Shown piece by piece: positions 25,057 through 34,300 of a stretch of 64,000 bases of DNA. The stretch spans positions 248,001 through 312,000 of the forward strand of contig CAYXMM010000003.1 of the NCBI GenBank assembly GCA_964465945.1, given 5' to 3'. The DNA is from JAJRPT01 sp964465945 (lineage in GTDB: Bacteria; Bacteroidota; Ignavibacteria; Kapaibacteriales; UBA2268). The position numbers and the translations under genes were made by a program. The first letter of the stretch is position 1, and every line of letters begins with the position of its first letter. Under the pieces are notes generated by a model that made no database searches, was not told the origin of the DNA, and saw only the letters and a program-made list of their open reading frames with translations.

Positions 25057-27981
25057 ATGTTTAATAAACTGACAATATTAATTTTTCTTCTTAGTGTAAA
25101 TTTCGCACTTTCCTCAGTGTTGAGAAACTATAAAGTTACTCTAACACAACCAAATGGCTACCAATTTGAATGTTTACTTTCTGGTGACGAAAGCTATAAC
25201 TTCTACCACACAAACGATGGCTACGTCATCAAACAAAATAGTGATGGGTATTATTACTTCGCTAAATTAAGCAACAAAGATGTTATAACAAGTCAATATG
25301 TTATTAATGATATTAACCTATCAAACAGCAATTCATTAGGGCTTGATAAATGGATTAAACCCGAAATTAAATCTCATTCTGATTTAAACCAAAATAATCA
25401 CAAAGAAGTTAAAAAATCTAAACTACTAACTACAAGTACTGGTAAAATTAATAATTTATTTATTTTTATCAAGTTCAAAGACCAAGTTCAAAAAAACTTA
25501 GACTACAATTTTTATAATAATATATTAAACAAAGATAGTGCTACATCTTTTAAAGACTATTATCTTCAAGTTTCAAGAAACCAATTAGAAGTTCAAACTT
25601 ACTTCACACCTGCTGGAGAAAACAACGTAATAATGTTCTATGAAGATAGTAAAAACTTGAACTATTATAGACCATACAACAAAACTACAAACCCTGATGG
25701 TTATCAAAGTGATATGCAAGAAAGATATAGAGAATTAGACTTACTTACATATATTTTAGCTCAAGCTGGCTCAGATGAAACGCTAAGTCAAATTGATTTT
25801 GACTCAGATGATGATGGAAAAATTGACAATATAGTATTTATGGTGCAAGGTGGACCCGATGGCTGGTCTTCTTTATTATGGCCTCATAGAAGTATATATA
25901 CAGGTGAAGCAACTTTATTTGGTAAAAAACCTTATGATTACAATCTAATGCTTACTGATATGATGAATACTAATAGTTATGGACTTGGAACACTTTGCCA
26001 CGAATTTTTCCACTCCTTAGGCGCACCAGACTTATACCATTACAACCAAGACGGCTTTAACTCTACCGGAAGTTGGGATTTAATGGAAATGACTACTAAT
26101 CCACCTCAATATATGAGCTCTCTTTTACAATCTCAATATACAAATTGGGGAGTAAAAGCATTAGAAATCGCAGAAGAAGGTGAATTTAAAATTTACCCTA
26201 ATGGTTCAAGTGATAGCACTTTATACATTCTTTACACTAATAATTCTGAAACTGACATCTTAACAATCGAATATAGAAAAAGACAAGGTAGATACGAAAC
26301 TTCTCTTCCTGGCTCAGGGCTAATTGTTTCAAGAGTTGATAATAATTTATGGAAAGAAGGTAATGGTAACGGTCAATTAGGCGTAGGAAATGAAATCTAT
26401 ATTTACAGACCAGATGGCTCTGGAAATATAGGTGGTAGAATTAGTAACGCAAACTTATCTGATAAAGTTGGAAGAACTGAAATTGGTGATTTAACTAACC
26501 CAAGTATTCTATTAAATAATGGTAAATTAGGTGGTGTTGAAATTTATAACATAAAAGAGCATGACACCTATATGACTTTCAGCGTTTCTTACTACCCACG
26601 TACAAGTATTACAGAACCTAAAAATGAAGAAACAATTAGCGAACAAAAAGCGTCAATCACGTGGAAATCTCATCCACTTGCAAAATCTTATGACATTCAA
26701 GTTAGCAAAGACTCTACCTTTAAAACAATTGATTTTGAACAAAGCGTAGTAACTAACAAATATACAACTACATCTAATTTAGATGAATCTACAAGATACT
26801 TCACAAGAGTTAGAATTAACTATTCAGATGGCAATAGTGATTGGTCTAATATCACAGCATTCTACTCAGCGGCAGGTGGTCCACCACTTTACGAACCAAA
26901 AAATAATAGTGAGAACAATCCTTTATACGCTTCTTTTAATTGGGGAGTAGTTGAAAATTTATCCTACTATAAAATAACCATTGCTACTGATGCAAATATG
27001 ACGAATACCGTGCATACTAGATCTCTTCTAACAACAAACTCATATACATTATCAACTTTCAAACTTGACCCACTAACTAAGTATTTCTGGGCTATTGAAG
27101 CTAAAACAAAAAATAATATTACCAGAAATTCTAAAGTTTTTAGTTTCACAACAGGTGAAGATAAACTCTCAGTAACTAATCAATCAAACTCACAAGATGT
27201 TTGTGATGGCTCAGATTATACTTTATTTGCAAATTCTTGGTATAACGTTAAATCTTATCAATGGTATTTTAATGATGCAATAATAAATGGTGCAACTGAT
27301 TCAACTTATATAATTCCTGATTTTAAAGCAGAAAATGAAGGAACTTACAAATGTGTCCTTTCTTCTAATGATAACCAAACCGCTAACTCGAATGATATTG
27401 AATTAAATTTACTTATTGATCCTAACTTAGATTCTGGTCTTGACACATTGAAATTCAAAGAAAACGAAACTGCAACATTTACAATTAATATTGAAGAAGA
27501 ATATATCAATATTGACGATGCCCTTAGTTTCCAATGGCTATTAAATGATGAAATTATTTCAGATGACGATACATTTGAAGGAACTCAATCTTTAGAGCTT
27601 GTTATAAATAATCCAAGTTTAAGCTTAATTGGTAAAAAACTTAACCTAAGAGTCATCACTGCTTGTGGCGATACAATTTATTCAAAAGATAAAGAACTTG
27701 CCCTTGGAGTAATTGATGAAAATGGTTTCAAACATTTTTCAATCGCACCTAACCCTGTTGATAACAAAATGACTATATCTATTAACTTAGATAATTATAA
27801 AAATGTTAAAATTAGTTTATACGGTATAAATGGAAACTTCATTGCAAACTTAGCCAATGAAACAATGAAACAAAAAACATTAGAAATCCCATTAAGCAAT
27901 TTTAATATTTCAACAGGAACTTACCTAATTATGTATGAGTATGATCAAAATTACTATACTCAGAAAATTATCAAAAAGTAA
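25057..27981 (+). CDS. Secreted M6-family metalloprotease with FnIII/Ig-like domains and T9SS sorting domain
   Basis: A cell-surface or released zinc protease, 974 residues. Signal peptide at about 1-19 (FNKLTILIFLLSVNFALS). The M6 catalytic domain (about 110-430, InhA-like) has HEFFH at 315-319 followed by GAPDLYHY, and SWDLMEM. After it come two FnIII-like repeats (about 515-605 and 610-705), an Ig-like domain (about 710-790, YQWYFND ... GTYKC), a further beta domain, and a T9SS type A sorting domain over the last ~80 residues (HFSIAPNPVDNKMTI ... STGTYLIMYE ... KIIKK). An in-frame ATG lies 60 bases upstream, but only the start at 25057 puts the signal peptide first, and it has AAAAAGG 9 bases before it. 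Likely protein degradation outside the cell. Confidence 0.93.
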   Translation: MFNKLTILIFLLSVNFALSSVLRNYKVTLTQPNGYQFECLLSGDESYNFYHTNDGYVIKQNSDGYYYFAKLSNKDVITSQYVINDINLSNSNSLGLDKWIKPEIKSHSDLNQNNHKEVKKSKLLTTSTGKINNLFIFIKFKDQVQKNLDYNFYNNILNKDSATSFKDYYLQVSRNQLEVQTYFTPAGENNVIMFYEDSKNLNYYRPYNKTTNPDGYQSDMQERYRELDLLTYILAQAGSDETLSQIDFDSDDDGKIDNIVFMVQGGPDGWSSLLWPHRSIYTGEATLFGKKPYDYNLMLTDMMNTNSYGLGTLCHEFFHSLGAPDLYHYNQDGFNSTGSWDLMEMTTNPPQYMSSLLQSQYTNWGVKALEIAEEGEFKIYPNGSSDSTLYILYTNNSETDILTIEYRKRQGRYETSLPGSGLIVSRVDNNLWKEGNGNGQLGVGNEIYIYRPDGSGNIGGRISNANLSDKVGRTEIGDLTNPSILLNNGKLGGVEIYNIKEHDTYMTFSVSYYPRTSITEPKNEETISEQKASITWKSHPLAKSYDIQVSKDSTFKTIDFEQSVVTNKYTTTSNLDESTRYFTRVRINYSDGNSDWSNITAFYSAAGGPPLYEPKNNSENNPLYASFNWGVVENLSYYKITIATDANMTNTVHTRSLLTTNSYTLSTFKLDPLTKYFWAIEAKTKNNITRNSKVFSFTTGEDKLSVTNQSNSQDVCDGSDYTLFANSWYNVKSYQWYFNDAIINGATDSTYIIPDFKAENEGTYKCVLSSNDNQTANSNDIELNLLIDPNLDSGLDTLKFKENETATFTINIEEEYINIDDALSFQWLLNDEIISDDDTFEGTQSLELVINNPSLSLIGKKLNLRVITACGDTIYSKDKELALGVIDENGFKHFSIAPNPVDNKMTISINLDNYKNVKISLYGINGNFIANLANETMKQKTLEIPLSNFNISTGTYLIMYEYDQNYYTQKIIKK

Positions 27982-28007
27982 GATTTCTGAGAAAATAGTT
28001 ATACTTA

Positions 28008-28045
28008 AAACAAAAAGACCTCGAATTTTCGAGGTCTTTTTGTTT
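28008..28045. terminator. Strong bidirectional terminator between M6 protease and methyltransferase
   Basis: An 18-bp perfect inverted repeat (core GACCTCGAA/TTCGAGGTC, 2-base loop) flanked by A-runs and T-runs on both sides. It serves the plus-strand protease gene (stop 27981) and the minus-strand methyltransferase gene (stop 28069). Confidence 0.95.
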
Positions 28046-28068
28046 ATAACATTATATTATTTCAAATT

Positions 28069-28851
28069 CTATTTACTTGCCACTATAGAATATACCAAAG
28101 GAATTTTATTGCCAAATTTTTCTATAATAAACTTATTTTTTTCAACTTCTTTCATTCCATCAAAAATATTATATGGTGAGTAATCAAACTCTTGTAAATC
28201 GTCAATTCTTAAACCCGCTCTTCTTAATGCACCAAATACTTCCGATACACTATGATTCCAAGTGCAGTGTTCGTAAATTTCCTCATTAACATCAGCATAA
28301 GAACCCGCTTTCTTCTCGTATATCATTTCATCTTTAAAATAATTATACTGAACATATTCTAAATTATCATCATACATCCAAATAAATGGGTGGAACTCAA
28401 CAAAAATCAACTTCCCATTTTCTTTCAGCAAACCACTAATTACCTTTGCCCATTTATCTAAATCTGGTAGCCAGCCAATCACCCCATAAGAAGTAAAAAC
28501 TATATCAAACTCCTCATTTACATTTTCCAAAACATCATAAACATTACTACAAACAAATTCAGCATTTGTCTTGCATAAATTATTTAATTCCTTTGCCTTA
28601 TCTATTGCAACATCAGACAAATCAACACCTACTACATTTGCCCCAAGTCGAGCAAGAGAAATAGAATCCTGCCCAAAATGACATTGCAAATGAATTACAT
28701 TATTTCCTTTAATATCACCTAATAAATTTAACTCAATATCATTTAATGATGATTTCCCATTTATAAAACTCTCAACATCATAAAATTTAGAATTATAATG
28801 ATGAATACAACACTTATTCCAACTCTCACGATTAATCTTAAAATAATCCAT
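28069..28851 (-). CDS. Class I SAM-dependent methyltransferase
   Basis: A 260-residue soluble methyltransferase of the Methyltransf_11/25 type. The SAM loop is VIHLQCHFGQDSISLA (about 53-68), in place of the more usual GxGxG, followed by the acidic end of strand 2 in VVGVDLSDVAID and motif III-like DIVFTSYGVIGWLPDL. The HxxxGQDxxxL variant is typical of a widespread family of unknown substrate. It starts 4 bases after the acyl-CoA dehydrogenase stop, so the two are probably co-transcribed, with no functional link known to me. Confidence 0.88.
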   Translation of the reverse strand: MDYFKINRESWNKCCIHHYNSKFYDVESFINGKSSLNDIELNLLGDIKGNNVIHLQCHFGQDSISLARLGANVVGVDLSDVAIDKAKELNNLCKTNAEFVCSNVYDVLENVNEEFDIVFTSYGVIGWLPDLDKWAKVISGLLKENGKLIFVEFHPFIWMYDDNLEYVQYNYFKDEMIYEKKAGSYADVNEEIYEHCTWNHSVSEVFGALRRAGLRIDDLQEFDYSPYNIFDGMKEVEKNKFIIEKFGNKIPLVYSIVASK

Positions 28852-28855
28852 AATT

Positions 28856-30004
28856 TTAACTATTCTTTATCACATCTCTTGCAATCACAATATGCTGTAT
28901 TTCAGAAGTACCTTCATAAATTTCAGTTACCTTTGCATCTCGCATCATACGCTCGACTTGGTATTCACGAACGTAGCCATATCCTCCGTGGATTTGGACT
29001 GCCTCACGAGCAACCTCATTCGCTATAGTTGAAGCAAAAAGTTTCGCCTCACTTGATTCACGATTACAATCAATACCATTATCTTTCAACCACGCCGCCT
29101 TATGAACCAAAGCCCTTGCAGCTGAAATCTTCATAGACATCTGCGCTATCTTCATTTGAATTGCTTGGTGTTCACAAATCGGCACACCCATTGTCTTTCT
29201 TGCTTTTGAATACTTGACAGCCAAGTCGAATGCTCCCTGAGCAATGCCTAAAGACTGAGCTGCTATTCCAATTCTGCCACCAGTCAAACCCTTCATAGCA
29301 ATATAAAATCCATCACCAACATTCCCAATCAACGCATCATCACCCAGAGTTACATTAGTCAATCCAACACTGCAAGTATCACTCGCTCTAAGTCCCATCT
29401 TATCTTCTTTCAAGCCAGGAACAAGTCCAGGAGCATCTTTCGGAATAACAAAACAAGCAATTCCTTTATGCTTCAATTCCGGATTAGTTTGAGCAAAAAC
29501 AATAAATACATCGGCATTTTGTGCAGAAGTTATCCAATTTTTAGTCCCGTTAATCACCCAATTATTACCCACTTTTTCAGCTAATGTATGCTGCTGACGT
29601 GCATCAGACCCCGCCTCTGGTTCACTCAAACAATATGAACCAATATATTCGCCAGTTGTAAGTTTTGACAAATACTTCTCTTTTTGCTCCTCTGTTCCAA
29701 ATGTCTCTAATATCCAATTTACTAAAGAATTCTGAACGGACATTACAACAGCTGATGCCGCATCAACCCTTGCAATTTCTTCTAATGCAATAACATAAGA
29801 TAATGTATCCATCTCCGCACCATTCCATTTAGAATTTGCCGTCATTCCCAAAAATCCTAATTCCCCCATTTGTTTCAACTCATCATAAGGAAATTTTGCA
29901 TTAATATCTCGTTCAATTACACCTTTTGATAAAGTCTCATTTGCAAACTGCCTTGCCATTCTTTGCAAATCTAATTGCACATCGTCCAAATTTAACGAAT
30001 ACAT
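28856..30004 (-). CDS. Acyl-CoA dehydrogenase (short/medium-chain type)
   Basis: An FAD enzyme that makes 2-enoyl-CoA in beta-oxidation or branched-acid breakdown. 382 residues, the family norm. Motifs: YCLSEPEAGSD (about 125-135), NGTKNWITSA, GGRIGIAAQSLGIAQGA, QIHGGYGYVREYQVERMMRDAK, and the catalytic Glu in IYEGTSEIQ near residue 364, the position used by short-chain enzymes. Electron-transfer flavoprotein is not in the window. It has a TAATTTTG box 28 bases upstream and is divergent from the DUF1573 gene. Confidence 0.95.
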   Translation of the reverse strand: MYSLNLDDVQLDLQRMARQFANETLSKGVIERDINAKFPYDELKQMGELGFLGMTANSKWNGAEMDTLSYVIALEEIARVDAASAVVMSVQNSLVNWILETFGTEEQKEKYLSKLTTGEYIGSYCLSEPEAGSDARQQHTLAEKVGNNWVINGTKNWITSAQNADVFIVFAQTNPELKHKGIACFVIPKDAPGLVPGLKEDKMGLRASDTCSVGLTNVTLGDDALIGNVGDGFYIAMKGLTGGRIGIAAQSLGIAQGAFDLAVKYSKARKTMGVPICEHQAIQMKIAQMSMKISAARALVHKAAWLKDNGIDCNRESSEAKLFASTIANEVAREAVQIHGGYGYVREYQVERMMRDAKVTEIYEGTSEIQHIVIARDVIKNS

Positions 30005-30032
30005 TTACCACCATTCTTTATTTTAATAATAA

Positions 30033-30040
30033 CAAAATTA
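30033..30040 (-). promoter_or_regulatory. Putative -7 box (TAATTTTG) for acyl-CoA dehydrogenase
   Basis: Minus-strand match to TAnnTTTG, 28 bases before the start codon. The nearest TTTG is 26 bases further up, longer than the usual 17-23. Confidence 0.4.
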
Positions 30041-30103
30041 AGTTTTTTTCGTTATATAGCATAGAACAAAGTTAAGTTTATTAAAATAACGAAGGTATAT
30101 TAA

Positions 30104-30781
30104 ATGAAATTTATTTCAACTATACTATTTTTGACTGCGATAATTGCATTTTCACAACCAAAATTAGAAATTATTGGGGGAGATACTTTTGACTGGGGAA
30201 CAGTTAAAGTGTTTGAGTCCCCTTTAAAAACTATTATTACTATTAAAAACACTGGCAATCAACCCTTAAGGGTTTTCGAAGTAAAACCAAGCTGCGGTTG
30301 CACTACTGCACCTCTTGACAAAGATATTCTAAAACCAGGCGAAACCGCTAAAATTGATATAAAACTTGACTTAAAAGGCAATATTGGTCAAATTTCAAAA
30401 GATGTAAATATTATGACAAATGACCCTATCAGGAAAAATGTCCGACTTGTTTTAAAAGCAAATTCTGTTACTTCTCTTGACAAAGAACCGAAATTCTTTG
30501 CTTTTAATACTGTGAAGCCAGGCGAAAAATCTGAAGCAAAAATTACAATTAGAAACTACTCAGACCATGATATTATAATTAAAAAAATCGTAAAAAGCCA
30601 TGATGACTTAACTTTTTCAATCAAGGTTGAAGATGTCATTAAAGCTAAATCAAGTAAAGAAGTTTGGGCATACTATACTCCAAAAACTGCAGGAACTCAT
30701 AGTCTTTCTTGTACCTTACTCACAAATGATTTAGATGTTCCTCGTTTAAGTATTTCAGCTTGGTGTAGAGCAGAAGAGTAA
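30104..30781 (+). CDS. DUF1573 domain protein (secreted ASH-like)
   Basis: A 225-residue exported protein. The signal peptide is about 1-18 (ending IAFSQ). Two ASH-like immunoglobulin-fold units follow: DWGTVKVFESP ... KPSCGCTTAPLD ... GETAKIDI ... VNIMTNDP (about 25-125) and a second, more diverged one (about 130-222). The CGCTT motif near residue 64 is the hallmark of DUF1573. Common in Bacteroidota; its role is unknown. Its coding strand continues with the thioesterase gene, but that one has a promoter of its own. Confidence 0.88.
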   Translation: MKFISTILFLTAIIAFSQPKLEIIGGDTFDWGTVKVFESPLKTIITIKNTGNQPLRVFEVKPSCGCTTAPLDKDILKPGETAKIDIKLDLKGNIGQISKDVNIMTNDPIRKNVRLVLKANSVTSLDKEPKFFAFNTVKPGEKSEAKITIRNYSDHDIIIKKIVKSHDDLTFSIKVEDVIKAKSSKEVWAYYTPKTAGTHSLSCTLLTNDLDVPRLSISAWCRAEE

Positions 30782-30784
30782 TTA

Positions 30785-30816
30785 TTTGATTTATTAATTT
30801 TTATGGCTTAATTTTG
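30785..30816 (+). promoter_or_regulatory. Promoter of the acyl-CoA thioesterase gene
   Basis: TTTG (30785-30788), 20 bases, then TAATTTTG (30809-30816), a full match to the Bacteroidetes pattern. The start codon follows 31 bases on, with AAAGGA as ribosome binding site. Confidence 0.7.
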
Positions 30817-30847
30817 CTCTTTTAAATTGAACTCTTGAAAGGAAATT

Positions 30848-31234
30848 ATGAATTTTAAAACTAGAAAACTTGTTGCCCCTCCTGATTTAAACCCAAACGA
30901 GACACTTTTCGGCGGACAAATGCTAAAATGGATTGACGAAGAAACTGCAATCTATGCAATGTGTCAATTCGATGATAATTTCGTTGTTACTAAGTATATG
31001 TCTGAAATTAATTTCGTAAATCCTGCTTTCAAAGGTGATATTATTGAAATTGGAGCTGAAGTTACTGCCGTCGGACATACCTCAATTACTCTTAGATGTG
31101 AAGCAAGAGTAAAAGACACCAAAGTCGTAATTGTCTCTATCGAAAAAATTGTTATGGTTCATGTAGACCAAAATGGAAGACCTAAAAAACATAACAAAAC
31201 GCTCGAAGAATTACAAAACTCTAATAAGCATTAA
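30848..31234 (+). CDS. Acyl-CoA thioesterase, YciA/hotdog type
   Basis: A 128-residue single-hotdog enzyme that hydrolyses acyl-CoA. Blocks are PPDLNPNETLFGGQMLKWIDEE (the Asp in WIDE is the usual catalytic acid), FVNPAFKGDIIEIGAEV, and VGHTSITLRCEA. It has a good Shine-Dalgarno (AAAGGA, 5-base spacing) and its own promoter at 30785-30816. May salvage or balance CoA pools; the acyl length preferred cannot be told. Confidence 0.92.
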   Translation: MNFKTRKLVAPPDLNPNETLFGGQMLKWIDEETAIYAMCQFDDNFVVTKYMSEINFVNPAFKGDIIEIGAEVTAVGHTSITLRCEARVKDTKVVIVSIEKIVMVHVDQNGRPKKHNKTLEELQNSNKH

Positions 31235-31267
31235 ATAAATCTAATATTTACATTATATAACTCATTA

Positions 31268-31284
31268 TTGGCATAGTCATTGAT
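31268..31284 (+). promoter_or_regulatory. Possible sigma-54-type promoter before the giant glycan gene
   Basis: TTGGCAT, 4 bases, then ATTGAT give GG at -24 and G at -12 with exact 10-base spacing, but the usual GC of the -12 box is GA. The predicted start of transcription would be about 28 bases before the ATG at 31323. No TAnnTTTG box is present in this gap. A weak call. Confidence 0.25.
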
Positions 31285-31322
31285 AGAATAAGTTGTATTC
31301 TCTATAAAATGAAGAACTTATA

Positions 31323-34300
31323 ATGACTAGTAAAAATAACGATAATATTGAATTGTATCTCGATCCAAATCGATATGCTGAACCTGGAAAAATTGAATTA
31401 GGTGATATAATTAAATTCTCAGGTTACCAGACTTTTGATTTGTCAGATTCATATATCGAAATTAATCCTAAAGATAAAGGGCTAGTTACAAAGAAAAACC
31501 TAACTAATCCTATCTTTTATTCTAGTTGGATTCAAAATAAGTCCGTTTTAGACATCGGTTCAAATTCCGCTTTCTTTTGCTATCACTCACTTTTTAAAGG
31601 CGCTAATAACGCTACTGCCGTAGAAATAGACCCAATTTATGCAGGAATGATTCGTGCAGCAAAAAACCATATTGGAATTAAAAACTTATCTGTTGCAGAA
31701 AAAAACGTAATGGATATTAGCACTCCTGCCGACTTAGTCCTTGCATTTGCTTTAATCCATTGGATTTACTCTTGCACTTCTGATTATGGTTCGCTCGACT
31801 TATCAATACAAAAACTTGCTTCTTTAACTAACGAACTCCTTGTAATTGAATGGATTGAGCCAGACGACGATGCCATTAAATTCTTCAAACATACAGAATG
31901 GAATAAAAGTATAATTAAGGAAGAATATTCAAAAAAGAATTTTGAAAACGCTCTGAGTAATCATTTTGATTCTTGGGAGTATATTGGAGACATAAAATCA
32001 ACAAGAAAACTTTATTTCGCATACAAAAAACCGACCACCAAAAATGAAATAAATGATTCTTATTTAGGATTGCCTCTTCAAGATATTTTCATTTCTCTCA
32101 ATGAATTAGATGAAAAATACGTAATTCTTAGAAATAAAGAAATACTATTAAATAATTCTGATACTTTTAATGATTTAACTATAGATATTTTATTTGATTC
32201 AGGAAACGCTAATATTATATTGCAGTTATTCAACAATTCAAATATTAGCAAAGTTAACGGCTTCAATACAATCCAGTTTGAAATAGGGGAGTATAATAAT
32301 CAAAAAATCTTTTTGAATTTACGAATAATTTTAAATAATGATGAATTTATTAATGAACAGACTAAAAATGTATTTTTAAACAATGTTACAAAAACTAATG
32401 GTGTTAGTCATTTAAACCCAGAATTTGAAACATTATATTTAGTTTACTATACGCTCTATTATTTAGGAGCAATGGATAACACTTATAACGAAGTGATAAG
32501 AGAACTTTCGTTGCAAGCTGGAATAAAAATTTCAAGTAAAAACATTAATAATTTTATCTATTTAAGCTCTCTTTTAAATGAAAAAGGAATAACAAAAATT
32601 AATGAAAATAGCAATATAGCTAATTATTCATTCCCTTATGTTAATCCACTTCAAACCACATTGCAAAGTAGATATTTATGCTGGATAAACGGAGTTTTCT
32701 ACATTAGCAGAATTTACAAATACTTAGAAAATGATACTTTAATTATTCAAAAACAAGCAAATAAAGATATTGTAAGTAATGAATTTAATATATTAAATAG
32801 TTTAAATTCGAATTATTTCCCTAAAGTCTTTGATTTCCAAGAACAAAATAATTCCGCATCGTTCAAAATGGAATTTATTGAAGGAAAAAGCTTATCAGAA
32901 GTAAAAACGCTTACAAATCTCCTTTCAAATCAAGAAATTAAAAACTTTATCATTGATTTATTAAATATTCTTGTTGAACTTAAATCTAAAAACATTATAC
33001 ATCGTGATATTAGTCCAAGTAATATATTAATAAAAAACAAAAGACCTGTTTTAATTGACTTCGGTTGGGCAGTAAGTAAAGATATTGTCGGAATAGACGC
33101 ACCCGGCTTAGGTGGTGTCTATAAACCCAAAGATGGCTCTTTTTCTGATATCTACTCTGTAGGTAAAGTAATAACTTTAATTACTAATGGCTTAGTAGAA
33201 TATAGCGAAATTGTTGAACTAATGACTGATGAAAATTCAATTACTCGAATAAATGATATTAATAAATTAATTAAAAATGTTGAAAATATTAAAGTTGAGA
33301 ACCCATTAGAAATAGCAATAAATCTAATAGAAAAAGGAAAAAAATTAATTGAACAAGACAATATTCCGTTTGCTTATAACATTCTTCTCGAAGCAAAATC
33401 ATTAGTCCCAAATAAAGAAGCAGCTGAAATTGGTATTTTCTTTCTAATTGCTTATTGTGAATACTTATTAGGAAATTACGAACAAGCAAGCGAAAATATC
33501 ACAACAGAAATGATTCTCAATCCTGAAAATTTAGCTGCTTTTGAATTAGACGATAAAATTAACCAAGAAATTAGCAAACTCGAAAACACTGATATAGAAG
33601 TTTTTGACAATGATTTTTGGGAGTTTGAAGTTTCAATCATTATTCCTGTGTTCAATCGTATTGGAATTACTGAAAATAGCATCATATCAATTTATGAAAA
33701 CACAAAAATTAAATTTGAATTAATCGTTATTGATAACGGCTCTGATAAGGAAACAAAAAAAAGATTAGAATTATTAGCAAACAAATATAATTTTAAACTT
33801 ATTAGAAACGAAACTAATCTGGGATTTGCTTTTGCCAATAATCAAGGCATTAAATCAAGAAATGGGAAAAATGTATTCCTATTAAATAACGACACAATCG
33901 TTACTCCTAATTGGCTTGAATCTTCACTTGATTTAATGACTGAAACGAATTGCGGCATTGTCGGCTCTTGTTTACTATATCCTGATTCTGAAATTATCCA
34001 GCACAAAGGAGTAATTATCGGAACAGAAGACGGCAAAACTATTGCCCCATATCATTGTAACCAATACTTTAAAATCTCAGAAGCGGAAAACATCTCCCGA
34101 AAATTTTCTGCTGTAACAGGTGCTGCTTTTTTAATCTCTCAGAACTTATTAGATGCCATTGGTGGATTAGACGAAGGGTATATCAACGGCTTAGAAGATA
34201 TAGATTATTGCTTTAAAGCAAGTTCGATTGGTGCAGAAATCTGGTATAATGCCAATTCGATTATTTATCACTATGAATCTCTCACTAAAGATAGACACAA

